A DNA stretch of 64,000 nucleotides from Macquaria australasica (GCA_005408345.1 SEMN01000257.1:421501-485500), one strand, 5' to 3'; positions 23,937 through 35,171 are shown, counted from the stretch's first letter. The notes: a model not told the origin generated them from the sequence alone. A program made the numbers and translations.

Positions 23937-23980
<44 letters not shown>
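23937..23980. repeat. (GT)n microsatellite
   Basis: About 22 uninterrupted GT units in a purine-rich neighbourhood (GAGGGG, AAAGAGAGG). Confidence 0.9.
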
Positions 23981-23981
<1 letters not shown>

Positions 23982-24379
23982 GGGGGTCCTGGAAATATGT
24001 TATGTAACCTCCTCTCTGGGGAAAAAAGAGAGGCGAGGGTCAGACCAAGGTAGAAGAGAAGAAGAAGAGAGGAGGAATGTCATGAGTGAGGAAAAAAAGA
24101 GGGAGAAACAACTTTCCTCTCAGTCTTTTCTCTCTGTCTGAGGTATGTATGAGTATGTATGACCTTCAGCGGCCACCTCTCTTTCTCTTTCTGTCCTCCC
24201 TCATTCATGTATCAACCCAACTTCCTTCTCTCCTGCTCTCTCCATGCTTCTTATATAAACACTCCAACACATACTATTCCTACATATAAGTACATCTCCA
24301 CCCCTCCCCCATACTGTCCATCCATCATATAAACACATTTCTCCTTCCTTTTTCTCCTGCTGTCTCTCAGCCCTGGACT

Positions 24380-26330
24380 GGGTTGCACCAGCTATTCGTA
24401 AATCCACCGCTAAGTTTGTGTGTGAAGTCCTTCCTAATGAAGTTCTTAGTGACTACTAGTTTCAAATCAGGTTGCACCATTAAAACTTGAGGAACGGCTT
24501 AGCTAATAAAGAGTTTAGTAATGTGTTAATCACTTACTAGAACACATCTGTAGCTAGTCACTGTAGCATCACAAGCTGTAACATACCATTTTAGGGGTAG
24601 CAATATATTAAACTTAACTGCCAATCCTTTATGAGTCATACATGCATATATGTGTTTCAGAGTTTGTAGTATTCATGCAGTTTTGAAAGAGTGGGAAATA
24701 TCAGATTATGCTAAGGTAACCAGCACTATTTAGTCATTTAGTCTGACATTAGCATGACAGTTTGTACTTTGACGTATATTGTGTTATTTTTGTGAAATGT
24801 AATTTATCATTTATCATGACTAAACAATATTTTGATCAAGTGTCAGGTCATGTATGTCAACCATGTTTCATAGTACCTCTTTTACTCTTCAATCTAAATA
24901 GGTCCTATATTAGCAAGTTAGTTTTTGTCACCTGCCAGGATGAATAGTTCAAGTATAGGAAGTTTGATTGTTGTGTTGCCTCTGTATACCTGGGTCCTGA
25001 CCTCTACATATATCAAATATTTTAATATAAGTATTATACTTATAAAAGTATAAAATACTTATAAATCATGATAACCAATGATATGGAGTGGAAGTAAAGT
25101 ATTAAGCTGTAGGCTTCATAAAGCTAATAACACATGAAATCAAGAGGTGTTACTTTACTTCTTGTGATAATTGTGTTGATGCTATGTGTTTTTTTTACAG
25201 TAAATAAACAAAGATCTACCAACCTGTATGTGTATCATGGCAGTAGCAGAATAATGTCCTAGAGAGTAAGTATTTAAATCAACATGCAAAATAATTATCA
25301 ACACTAACCGACACTAAAAGTAGTCTACTAATAACTCTGCTAAGTTTGAACTGCAACTAACTCCAGGTCCTTAAACGCATCACTTCAGACGTAAAACTCA
25401 TATCTAATCTGTAAATACGACATGGCGGCATTTAAAAAAACAAACACGAGCTCAGCATGGGCCTCATAAATTGTCAGCACATAGTCACGGTTTTCTCTGA
25501 AGCCCATATGGCTGAATGTGAACACACATTTGGCCTGCAGCTTAACACATCCTGCGCAAACCAGTTCATTCAGATCTCTGCCTGGAAACCCGCTGTCTTT
25601 TTCACAGTGTTTCATTTGCAATGATTGAGCCCTCGTGTGTGCCATTATGCAACTGCTTTATGATGTGATTGTGTTAAGAGTTGCTATGAATAAATGAAGC
25701 AAACTCCAGGGGCCAGAGGGGCGGGGGGAGGTGGGGGTCTGTTGGCTACAGTTGGACCACAGGTTATTGTCCAGATCAAAATGTAGTTTTGTGTTGAGTA
25801 ACTGCTCTTGGGTGGCGTCACATTACTGAGGGATGTGTAATGTAATGTGTCATCCCCCAGGGCCTATCGAACAGTACACTGTAATAATGAAACCAGACGA
25901 TGTCATTTTGGTTTTATTACATAACCTTATATAATTTGCCATTTATTTAACTCATTTTGTATTTGATACTTTTATTCTTGTGAAATATTTTGGCAAAATG
26001 TACAATGTTTTTCTTGCCATTTTGTTATATAAAATATTTGTTATATGGTTCTTGTGTGCTAAATCTACTGTTGGCACTTCCAATGCTATATCTCATTATG
26101 TGTGCTCTGTCAGGCATGTCTGTGTAAACCAGCCCATATAACTCCCTTTTCTTGGTGTTTTTGTACATATACTTACATATACATACATATGGATGCATAT
26201 ACTGTATGTGTAAATGCATATACATGTATTGTCTTTCCATTCATTCATATACCATTGTAGGCATTTTTGACCACACCCAAGTAGTTGATGAGTTCCTGCA
26301 ACATTCTGCTTCCTTCTACATTTTTTAAAG
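24380..26330. other. No gene seen; AT-rich, possible old repeat
   Basis: Predominantly AT-rich. A T8 run sits near 25189 and TACATATAC-type words near 26160-26230. The stretch 24.37-24.6 kb (GGTTGCACCAGCTATTCG, AATCAGGTTGCACCATTAAA) may be an old interspersed repeat, but no second copy is present here. Confidence 0.4.
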
Positions 26331-26347
26331 GTTATTTGCTTATCAGA

Positions 26348-26807
26348 TCTTCAAGCTGTGTTTGAAACTCCCTCCCCCTCACACCTTTCCGATGTTGGAA
26401 TTTGGTGTGATGGTGGGTAACAATTTTTGTATCTTTCTGAAACCGACAATCCAACAAACATGCCCACTTCATGCAGCGGTTGGCCAGTTGCAGGGATATT
26501 AACGTCTCTCTCAAGCTCACTCTTAATTTGGCAATTTGAAACAGCTATAAACACTTTGCCTTCAGATCTGGTTGGATGACATATCGTACAAACTAACTTG
26601 TTTTGAGCATACCCCAGTCCTAAGGCCCTGAAAGGTTCAAATGATAAAGCACGCTCATCTTTTCCTTTCTTATTACATCCAACATCGGTTCTTTGCTGCA
26701 ACTCTTGCCAAGTTGAGACAGGAGGAACAGATACATTTGGAGGTGTAAGGGTGAGCAGTGGAGACTCACACAAAAGCTCCCAAGATCCCAAATCCCCTGC
26801 TGAAAGT
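26348..26807 (-). other. Unidentified open frame behind a splice-acceptor-like site
   Basis: On the minus strand, TTTCTCTCTCTCCTTTCACT then TTCAG is a good match to a polypyrimidine tract plus acceptor. It is followed by an open frame of about 145 codons ending in TGA. The translation is of ordinary complexity (for example KLVCTICHPTRSEGKVFIAV, then NCQIKSELERDV), not a translated microsatellite. I recognise no domain. No AATAAA follows the stop within about 100 bp. A window this size should give roughly one such frame by chance, so a terminal exon is possible but unproven. Confidence 0.2.
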
Positions 26808-26999
26808 GAAAGGAGAGAGAGAAATAGGAAGAAAACACCTCTGAGGACATTTCCCTTCTTTCCTTTTCTCTTTATCCCCTGCAGTGCTCAAGTGATAATT
26901 CTTGAGAATAAAAATCAGCAAGAGCTGTGATGGCTCTCTGCTTAGTGCTCAGCTTGGCTTCATTAAAAGAGCCAGCAGAAACGAAAGAAGGGGTTGAGG

Positions 27000-27295
27000 G
27001 GAAGAGGGATGGAGGGGAGGGGGAGCTGGTTCTCCTAAGCCCTATCAGTGTGTAACTGTGTGTGCTGTAACGGGGGGAGGGGGGGGTGTTTGGAGGTTGG
27101 ACTTTTCTGACTCAGAGCCGTGCTTCCCGGCCCATAATTAATGGTCCCTGATGGAGGTGGGGCTGGACAATAGGAGCCTTTCAGCGGGGCCATGGGGCCC
27201 CCGTCCCGTACCCATCCTGCAGGCACATTGTTGCCCCACTGTAACTTCTGCCAGCTGGGCCTAAAGGGAAACTTCAACATAGTGGGGGCCAGGAT

Positions 27296-27297
<2 letters not shown>
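27000..27297. other. GC-rich island with ATTA/SOX-like words; candidate CNE
   Basis: CCCGGCCCATAATTAATGGT, GGGGCTGGACAATAGGAGCC and CATGGGGCCCCCGTCCCG lie together with no repeat match. The 13-mer GGCTGGACAATAG is shared with the island at 10.3 kb, and the GGGCCCCC octamer with five others. It ends at a long GT tract. Function inferred only. Confidence 0.35.
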
Positions 27298-27298
<1 letters not shown>

Positions 27299-27365
<67 letters not shown>

Positions 27366-27376
27366 CGTGTGTGTGT
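27299..27376. repeat. Long (GT)n microsatellite
   Basis: More than 30 uninterrupted GT units followed by GCGTGCGTGTGT and CTGTCTGTATGT variants. It is the longest dinucleotide tract in the window. Open frames through it encode only poly-CV or poly-TH. Confidence 0.95.
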
Positions 27377-28430
27377 CTGTCTGTATGTGTGTCTGTCTGT
27401 GTCTGTATCTATATATGTGTGTGTGCATGCACTGATGTTTCTCACCAAATTGGATTACAGAGCTAAAAACATATGTAGAAAAGAGTGGAGACAGAGCAAG
27501 AGAAAGACACACTGGTTTATCATTATACTATAGTGTCTTTGAGTGATGGTGAATTAAATGCTTTAATTATTCAAAATTCTTGATGTACATAATACACACT
27601 GTATTATATGTGTATGTGTGTGTGAGAGAGAGTGTGTATTGTATATACACATTCTATAAACAATACACAGAATGAAGTTCTTCAAACAAGAGCAAAAAAA
27701 TATGAAGAATTACATTTTGTTAAGTGAGATTCAAAGCCAGCAGTACTGTATGATCACTTAACTTCAATATATACTAATGTATATACTAATGATATCTAAT
27801 CATATTATCTCCCCTTTTAAGGTTTAGAGATCAATTAAGAGCTTTAAATATCTGCTTGTAAAAGAAGTTTTGCAGTGCTTTTTTTCTAAAAACTTTGTGA
27901 TGAACACTAGGGGTCAGTGTACCTACAAGTAAAGAGAGTAGAGCAGCACCACCACCCATCATCCCTCATGACTCAGACTGGCTCTCTGCTCTGTCTCTGC
28001 AAGCCAAACCAACAGCCATGGCCTGGCAGAAAGGCATTTGCCCCTGTCTTGTCTGTAGTAGCCTGTCTAATGATGCCCTGCAACATAACTCCAATCTCTT
28101 TTAGGATTTCTGATTTTATTCTTCTGTTTTTTAATTATGATGCCTTTGTCCTCAGCTTACCCTGGAATGCATCACAAAAGCAACTAAACAAACCCAAACG
28201 GATTGAATCTCTCACCTAACCTCTCAGTCTGTGTAATCATGTTGTTGGTATGGCTGCATGCCTGGAAACGTACATGTGGCTGTGTGAGGCTCTGTGTTTG
28301 CACGCAAGTGTACATTGAAGCCTGTGCAAGCATGTCTATGCATGCCTTGCATGATAACTGCATCCACTATGGCCTATCTATATTTAGAATGACCAACTTA
28401 TGACATCCATACTGGCCTAATCTCACTACT
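27377..28430. other. No gene seen
   Basis: AT-rich sequence with a small GTGTGTGAGAGAGAG tract near 27.62 kb. Open frames are short and show no domain. Confidence 0.45.
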
Positions 28431-28435
28431 TAATG

Positions 28436-28998
28436 TCATGTTATTTTATGTTACAGTATGTTATGTCATGTCACATCATGTCATGTTACATTGTGTTGTG
28501 TTGTGTTGCAGTCTGTTATGTCATGGCATGTCATGTCATATCGTGCTATAGTCTGTTATGTTACGTTATGCTATTTGTATATGTCATGTCACGTTATGTC
28601 ACGTCATATCATATCATATCATGTCATGTCATGTTACAGCATGTTATGTTATTATGGTATGTGATACTACATAATGTAATGTTATTTTATGTTACAGTAT
28701 GCTATGTAATGTCACATCATGTCATGTTACAGTATGTTGTGTTATGTTACAGTCTGTTATGTCATGTCATATCATATCATGTTGTAGTCTGTTATGTTAT
28801 CTTATTGCATGTCACATCATGTTGTGTCATGTTACAGTATGTTATGCTATGTTACGGTATGTTGTATATGTCATGTCATGAAATGTGATGTCATGTCATG
28901 CCAAGTTATTTTAAAGTATGTCAAGTCACAAGTCACATTATGTTGCTAAATGTAAATATGTTACATTATCTTACATTATGTCAGGTCATGTCATTATG
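28436..28998. repeat. Pentanucleotide (TTATG/TCATG) array with about 241-bp higher-order unit
   Basis: Nearly the whole stretch consists of ATGTT, ATGTC and TTACA-type pentamers. The phrase ATGTTATTTTATGTTACAGT recurs about 241 bp apart, followed both times by CACATCATGTCATGTTACA, so short units were themselves duplicated as a block. Five-base periodicity keeps several frames open and yields long Met/Cys/His/Val-rich translations that are not genes. Confidence 0.85.
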
Positions 28999-28999
28999 G

Positions 29000-29330
29000 G
29001 CAAACTCTTCCATGAGAGTGAGAACATTCCCACTCTGCCACTTTTATGAAGTAAATAATTTTGAATGCAGCGGATGGGAATTACCTAGGCTGACAGGGGG
29101 AACAGGGTGGGACCTGGAGCCCCTTAATCTGCCCTGTGGAAGCCTTAATCCCATTACTGTGCGAGGGAGCAGGAGCCCCAGGACGCTCTAGCTCACTGCC
29201 CACAGCCCAGTGACAAAGCTCGCTGTTGGCCTTTGAAGTGGGAGTTGACCTAAAGGGAACTTGGTCTGGTTTCCTGGAGGAGTGACAGTATCAGCAGCAG
29301 TTACAGACCAGCGGCTATCTCAGTGTAAGT
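29000..29330. other. Repeat-free island with TAATCC and Hox-like words; candidate CNE
   Basis: The block has CACTTTTATGAAGTAAATAA, CCCCTTAATCTGCCC and GCCTTAATCCCATTACTG. TAATCC is the K50-homeodomain (Otx/Pitx-like) core. The whole is dissimilar to any repeat here. Regulatory function is an inference from motif content, which is weak evidence. Confidence 0.3.
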
Positions 29331-30204
29331 ACAGTAGCACATCCACAGGGAACTCCTATTGGATCTAATCTGAGTGAAACACGTTCGAAAATTGCGTTCT
29401 TCTTGAGGCAATTAAAATCTGGAGTGAAATATTTTCAGATTTTCCAATAAAAATCTAATTAATTCAAGAATAAAATAAAATGACATTATCATCACACCAC
29501 TGCAGCTGACCCCTTATTCCAAGACATCAGCCATTCAGTGGAAACAAGTAAAAACATTTATCAAAATTTATACATGAACGTTTACAGTTACAGTCATTAT
29601 CACATTAAATATAACCTAGAAAACTGTATTGTTCCATTGGATGTGAGTTTAATCCTACCAAAATACCTAAATGTTTTTATAGGAAATAATAGTCATAACA
29701 TATCCTGGATCCGACCCAGCGTATTGTTTGTTTCTGTTTCCATTCATATTCATTGCATAGACACACTGCCAGTTGAATTTCCTCTCCCATGGTGCTGCTG
29801 TGTTTGGGGCTGCTTTTTCTGAATTCTGTCTCTTTGGTCTTTGATGTGTCCAACGCCATGCCTCTATTATTTCTTATTGGTCATAACAGCAAGGAATTGT
29901 GAAGTAAAATTGTAAATAGAAAGCCATCTATTCTCCTATGCATGTATGTCTCACTGTAAGGCCCTGGATAGGCCTGATTTCTTGGAGTGTCGCACTGAAG
30001 GTGTGTTGGCATGCACCAGCCTGTCAGTGTGCCCTGCACTGGGATGTGTGTGTGTGGATGTACAATATGTGCGGCTACATGTCTGCCTTCTTATATGTCT
30101 GTTATGTGAGTGTGTGCCAGCACACAAATGTGTTTACGTGAGGATGTGTTGGCTGATGTGCCAAAGGGGAAGCCAGTCTGTCTTGTGCGCGACAGGTCTC
30201 AGCC

Positions 30205-30249
<45 letters not shown>

Positions 30250-31590
30250 CTGGAGGCCTGTGCTTTTGGCTGGAGGTTCAGCAGCAGGTATCAGCCTGTG
30301 AGGGAGTGTGGGAGCAAATGTTGGGAATAGGCTGACATGTATTGTTTGCCTTGGGCTAAGTTTGGATTATTGAGCTTGTAGTGTATATTTGTATTTATGC
30401 AGTTGTGTTAGTATATCTGTATTAACATACATGTGCATTTACTATCTGTCATTTTGGGGTCAGGCAGGAGTCAAACAGTGATATTACTCTCATTAAATCC
30501 CCATCTCTTTCAAGCTAACTCCAGAAAAGATCACTACCACCCTTCTTCTTCTTCTCATTTTTTCAAAGTCTCTTCTCCCTTTCCATGCTGTACCCACAAT
30601 CCCTTGCAATCCTCTCAGGTCCCTCAAAGGATGGCATTACACTCTGCGTGCACGTGGATGTGTGTGGCTGAATGTATTTGAGTCTACGGTTTTAGAGCTG
30701 TGGCTATGCCAAGCACTCAGACGGATGCTAACTTAAGCGTAATGTGTACATGCGCTGCTTGTATATACAACCACAAATGCACAGGCTGGAGCTTTTCTTT
30801 TGTTCTAGTCAAAGCAAAGCGGAGCTAGGGGATGCAAGGAGGAGATATGCTATATATGTCTGTGTTTTATGAAAGGGATGCCAAAATTGCGGTGAGGCTG
30901 TCTCTGCATCAGACGAGGTCATACACTTTGTTTACATAAATGTTTAAGGCTTTTGTGACCTCCACTTCCCCCTCTCAGCCTTACATAATCAGCCAACTAG
31001 GTCAGAGTTTCTCAATAAGCACGAACCAAAAACGGGTTTCGGGAAATCCTGATAAGATTGCAAAGAAGGAGAAATTCAATAGGAGAGTGTTGTGCTATCC
31101 CTTCATAGTCCCAGTGTTATAAGAACACTTGCTGCATCTACTGTATGTGCTCTGGCTTGACCCTTCCAGTCATCACAGTGTGCCTGGCTGTTCATAATAT
31201 CACTGATCTTGGCCTGGTATACTCATTGTAGGATGTTCACATAAAGAGGGCCATTATGAATTGCCTACATATAGGTCACAATCTTGTGGCCGACTTAAAA
31301 TGTGGGTCCTGATGAGAAAGCACTTAAGAACCTCTGATGTGGGTTACTGACCTTCTTGAAATTTTTGCTTGTGCTTGCATAGTTGGGACTGCTTTACTCT
31401 GTCAGTCTGTGCACAAATGTGTGAGGTCTGGTCAGGTACAGTAGCTGATGCAGAGCAAGTGAGCAGGAATAATAAGAGGTCAGGGTCTTACTAAGAAGAA
31501 ATACTTGCATTTCAAGAAATCTCATCATGCCTTGTTCTGCAATTTTTGGATGATTGTCTGTCCATGCGTCATTTCTCAGGCCCGTGCACA
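29331..31590. other. No gene seen; one (TG)n tract
   Basis: Ordinary AT-rich sequence containing a (TG)n of about 20 units at 30209-30248. Open frames are short or cross that tract. Confidence 0.5.
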
Positions 31591-31599
31591 CTCACAAAC

Positions 31600-31770
31600 G
31601 ACATGTGCTGGTTCTAATTGTCTGTCCTGTCTGCCCACATTAGTGGCCTGTTTGTTCCAGAGGCCTGATGTTTGTCCCGGGCCCCCAAAAGGACAAGCCC
31701 AGCCCAAGAAGGGGGAAAGGATATGGGAGGGGACGACAAGGGAGGGCTGGCGGTAGTGGTGAAAGAGAGT

Positions 31771-31801
<31 letters not shown>

Positions 31802-31930
31802 GGTATTGCCATGGTGCCTGGCCCCAAATGGGAACAGAGGGTAGCGGCAGCGTAAGGGGGATAAGGTCAAGCTGAGGTGCTGCCAACTCTGGTTAACCAC
31901 AAGCGGACCCGATTCCAGCGGGACAGGTGC
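31600..31930. other. GC-rich island with G19 run; candidate CNE
   Basis: GTCCCGGGCCCCCAAAAGGA carries the octamer shared by other islands. It is followed by purine-rich sequence and (GT)n ending in nineteen G at 31785-31803, then GC-rich AGCGGCAGCG and GCGGACCCGATTCCAGCGGG. Proline-rich minus-strand frames are translations of the G-run complement. Confidence 0.3.
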
Positions 31931-32248
31931 TCTCTCACGCCATCGCTCCCACTCTCCTTTTACCCCACTTTCTCTCTCCACCCACGCCCTCCATCTCCAA
32001 CTTATTTTTCTCTCATTTTATTGTCCTTTTCTCCCTCTCCTTCCCCCCTCCTGAATGTTCTTCCCGTCTCCTCTCAGCACTCTATGATGCAGCAATGATG
32101 GGCTGGACTTTCTTCAAGGTTAATTTCACTTAAATCAAATCAAAATAGAAACACTTATTGTCATCGCTGTTTGAGTAGCAGAAGGAAGTTTTGCAGCAAA
32201 ATAAACTGTATACTCCCCTGACTGCACTGCAACATAAAATGAAAACAG

Positions 32249-32253
32249 AAATG
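32249..32253 (+). repeat. Left 5-bp target-site duplication (AAATG)
   Basis: AAATG directly flanks the TG terminus and is repeated at 32835-32839 directly after the CA terminus. Five base pairs is the usual duplication for Ty3/gypsy integrase. Confidence 0.8.
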
Positions 32254-32834
32254 TGTTACGATCTGTGGCACAGGAAGCAGGACTCAAATGCACGACTCAC
32301 TTCTCAGTAGTTTCAAAACTTAAGCTCTTTACTGACAAAACAAGAACAACAAAAAGACGCTTTCTATCTAAGACAAAGTACAACTAAAACCGCTCACAAG
32401 GAGGATAATACAAAGTACAACAAAAAAATCACTCTTGCAGAGGTAACTATACAAAGTACAAACTCAAAACGCTCCAGAAAAGGAGGAACACCAAAGTACA
32501 ACGAAAAAACACAAAACCTGACAGTAGCTTGAGGCATGGGGGTACGCTGGCTCGCTTGGACCGACTGACACACAAACTGAACAAGACGAACTGGCACAGG
32601 ACAAGGGGAGACGAGGACTCTATATACAAAAGGTGAGGGAGCACAGGTGAAACCAATCAAGGGCGGAGTAGACAATCAACACGGTGGGAAAACACAAGGG
32701 AAGGAAGTCAGGTACAGACACAAAAGAAAACTACACAATAAAACAGGAAGTGCCAAACAAGACTATGTGAATAACTTGACAACAAATAAACATGACACAC
32801 TTAAACCTCTCAGCAGATCTGCCGCGACACCACA
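32254..32834 (-). mobile_element. Solo LTR of a Ty3/gypsy-type retrotransposon with internal minisatellite
   Basis: On the minus strand it opens TGTGGTGTCGCGGCAGATCT and closes CCACAGATCGTAACA. A TATA-like TTTGTATATAGAGTCC precedes the start of the transcribed part. GTCGTGCATTTGAGTCCTGC lies near the end. The region between has diverged repeats of a unit like CCTCCTTGTGAGCGGTTTTA-GTTGTACTTTG. The beginning and the internal unit are shared with the LTR at 55.3 kb. There is no internal region or second LTR, so it is a recombination-derived solo LTR. Confidence 0.85.
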
Positions 32835-33039
32835 AAATGCTAGGGAGTTTGCAGTGTGGCTAGAAACTGGAAGGTAGGATGCTCTTATTAGCCTTGTTAG
32901 TACTCCTGCTTATATGTGCAAGTTGTCCTTAACTGCAGACACAGGACTACAGACCCATCTCAAAGTTGCCTTTTATTTTTTAAATCTTAAAAAAAATTGT
33001 TTGCAAGAAACTGAAAATTGGAGAAGGAAACTCTTCTCC

Positions 33040-33790
33040 AATTCCAGTCTTCCAGTCTGGTTTTCATCAGAGGTACAGCATAGAGAAGGCTCTCCTTGAC
33101 ATCTCTTTTGAAGTCTGATCATGGTGAAAGCTGCATCTTAGTTTTAGATTTAAGTGCTGCTTTAGTTATATATTATTAGATCATCTGAGGAGGTGGGCTG
33201 GGATATCTGGTATAACTTTTGAATGGTTTCCTATTTATCTAATCGCCAATTCTTTACTATCCATTGCTGATTGTGTCTGATTGTGCTCCTCTGACCTGTG
33301 GAGTCCCTCAAGGCTCAATCCTGGGGCCTGTGTTATTCTCCCTTTACATGCTCCCCTTGTTGTGCACATTATCAGTTTGGCTGTGTCTCTTTTCATTGCT
33401 ATACAGATGATGTACAGTTTACGTATTTGTGAAACCTGGAGAACTTTCAAATTTTACACAATTTCCTTACGATTAGTGCCTAGTTGTCTCATAGTTTTCC
33501 CCTAATCAGACCTTAATCAGAAATTTCACAAAAGCACTTTACCTGGCTTCTAACTCTGAGTTGGTTTCTAGAACCTAGGGTCATTTTTTAAATTCCTAGT
33601 TGAAATGTGAGAAAAATCTTACGTTGGTTATTCAGTCCTGTTGTTTTAAATTAAGAAATAATGCCAAACCTACGCCTGCTTATCTCTTCAATAGCTCAAA
33701 CAAATCAGTTACTTTTAAGGCGTTACACAATTTAACATTTATTCTGGTTTTGAAAAGTGCCGTATGAATACATTTTACTTATTAACTTAC
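33040..33790 (+). pseudogene. Fossil L2-like LINE reverse transcriptase and 3' end
   Basis: Broken frames give, in order, FQSGF..RYSIEKALL, LVLDLSAAL, RRWAGISGITFEWFPIYL, GVPQGSILGPVLFSLYMLPL and CYTDDVQ. These correspond to reverse-transcriptase blocks of L2-clade LINEs, with VPQGSILGP at 33303-33329 and the catalytic YxDD as YTDD at 33400-33411. Frames shift between blocks and stops intervene (for example after ..DISFEV), so it is dead. The end TTTGAAAAGTGCCGTATGAA resembles the L2 3' terminus. The endonuclease part is missing, as expected for 5' truncation. Confidence 0.85.
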
Positions 33791-33889
33791 TAAGTGTGTA
33801 ATAAGATCACACAGGGGTGCATTATGGGGCCTCCCTACCAGATGTCTGCGTAGCCTCAGAAAAAGCCACCTCCCTCCGTGCCAACCTTT

Positions 33890-34115
33890 ACAGAAGTTAG
33901 TGCGGTTGATTAATGATTCATTAATATAGTATCTCCCAGTCTGTTCTCTAGTAACTCAACATTATATACTATAGAGTCCTCAATTAGGAGTTATTCAGGA
34001 ACTAGTCATTAACAATTCCTTAATTATCAGGTCGCTCCTGGATCGTTCCTCTCTTGTTCCTTAGTAACTACTCACATTTTTGTGTTCCGTATTGTAAAGC
34101 GTTACCATTAGTGCA
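33890..34115 (+). repeat. Probable dispersed repeat (GTTCCGTATTGTAAAGCG)
   Basis: Short ACTC/GGAGTTATTCAGGAACTA-type words lead into TTGTGTTCCGTATTGTAAAG and CGTTACCAT, an ending that I recognise from a fish interspersed repeat. Only one copy here. Confidence 0.4.
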
Positions 34116-34310
34116 GCACTTAAGACTAGCCTCATCATCTTTAATCTACACAGAAATCTAGTCTGATCTTCAGAGCAACCAGTTCAACTGCAAAAATGGA
34201 CACCAGTATGCAGGGTGTACTAGAGCTGACAGACAGTTTTATGCTGCAGGTACGTGTGTCAATGAGGAAGAGTACATGGGAGGAGAAGGCTGTCAATCAT
34301 CTCAAAGAGT

Positions 34311-34399
34311 CGGTCTAGACCTGCTCTATTCGAAAAAGTGCCCTGAGATAACTTTGTTATGATATGGCGCTATATAAATAAAACTGAATTGAATTGAAT
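34311..34399 (+). mobile_element. L2/Maui-like LINE 3' tail
   Basis: CGGTCTAGACCTGCTCTATT is followed by AAAGTGCCCTGAGATAACTT, TGTTATGATATGGCGCTATA and AATAAAACTGAATTGAATTG. The 70 bp from 34330 onward are identical to the tail at 59387-59456. Assignment to the Maui-like group is from memory. Confidence 0.7.
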
Positions 34400-35118
34400 C
34401 ATCAGTGCACTGAATGGCCTGTGGCTTTAGCTTTTCTTGCAAGATTGAATTCTGGTGTTGATTTTCCCATGTCAGACAGCAGAGTGATGCGGGGCGGTTG
34501 TGCAACAGGATTCCTGACATGCATCTCTCTCTTTGTGTGTTTGTTTCCTGGAGTTTGTAAGGTTGCTGTCAGCGCACACACAGTGTACGCCTGTGTCTGT
34601 GTGTGAAGGCCTGCAGATGCTTGTAGCACTTGGGTGTGTTAGTGCACACCATCGCAAACACCATCAGCCTTTTGCATGTCTTAATCTATGCTCGGGCAGG
34701 AAGGATTAGCACAAGACTTGAAGAGAAACAGCTCAACACGACACATTTAGGGTTGCAGCATTTACGGTTGCGTCAACACTAGAAGTGAAAAAGAGGCAGA
34801 GAGGGAGAGACGGAGTGTGTTTGTATGCTGAAGAGGAAGCCACCGTGGTGAGATAAACAGCTCTTATCTGTGGCTGTGAGCATATTGCAGGGCTGGTTGA
34901 GAAACCACAATGTACGCAAGAGAGCAGACAGGTACACAGGCTGAGTGTGCTGATGTGAGGGAGATGAGAGGCAACGATTAGCACAGCAGTACACACATAC
35001 ACATACACAGACAAAAACATACATGAAAACATTATTACACAACTTACGTCACCCCAAAGCCACCAGATAAGATAATGTGCCTGTGCAAGACATTTATGTT
35101 TTTTATTCATTTTTGTGC

Positions 35119-35120
<2 letters not shown>
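34400..35120. other. No gene seen
   Basis: Mixed sequence with small TG/CA runs. A 177-codon minus-strand frame extends through the (TG)n that follows and reads mainly as His/Thr and hydrophobic residues. I do not support it as a gene. Confidence 0.45.

Positions 35121-35171
<51 letters not shown>
35121..35171. repeat. (TG)n microsatellite
   Basis: About 25 uninterrupted TG units. Confidence 0.95.

Noticed and set aside
27035..27533. Open frames of 113-137 codons on both strands
   Set aside because: Both owe most of their length to the same GT/CA tract.
28433..28888. 151-codon open frame rich in Met, Cys, Val, His, Tyr
   Set aside because: It is a straight translation of the pentanucleotide array. 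The other frames are open too and give similar compositions.
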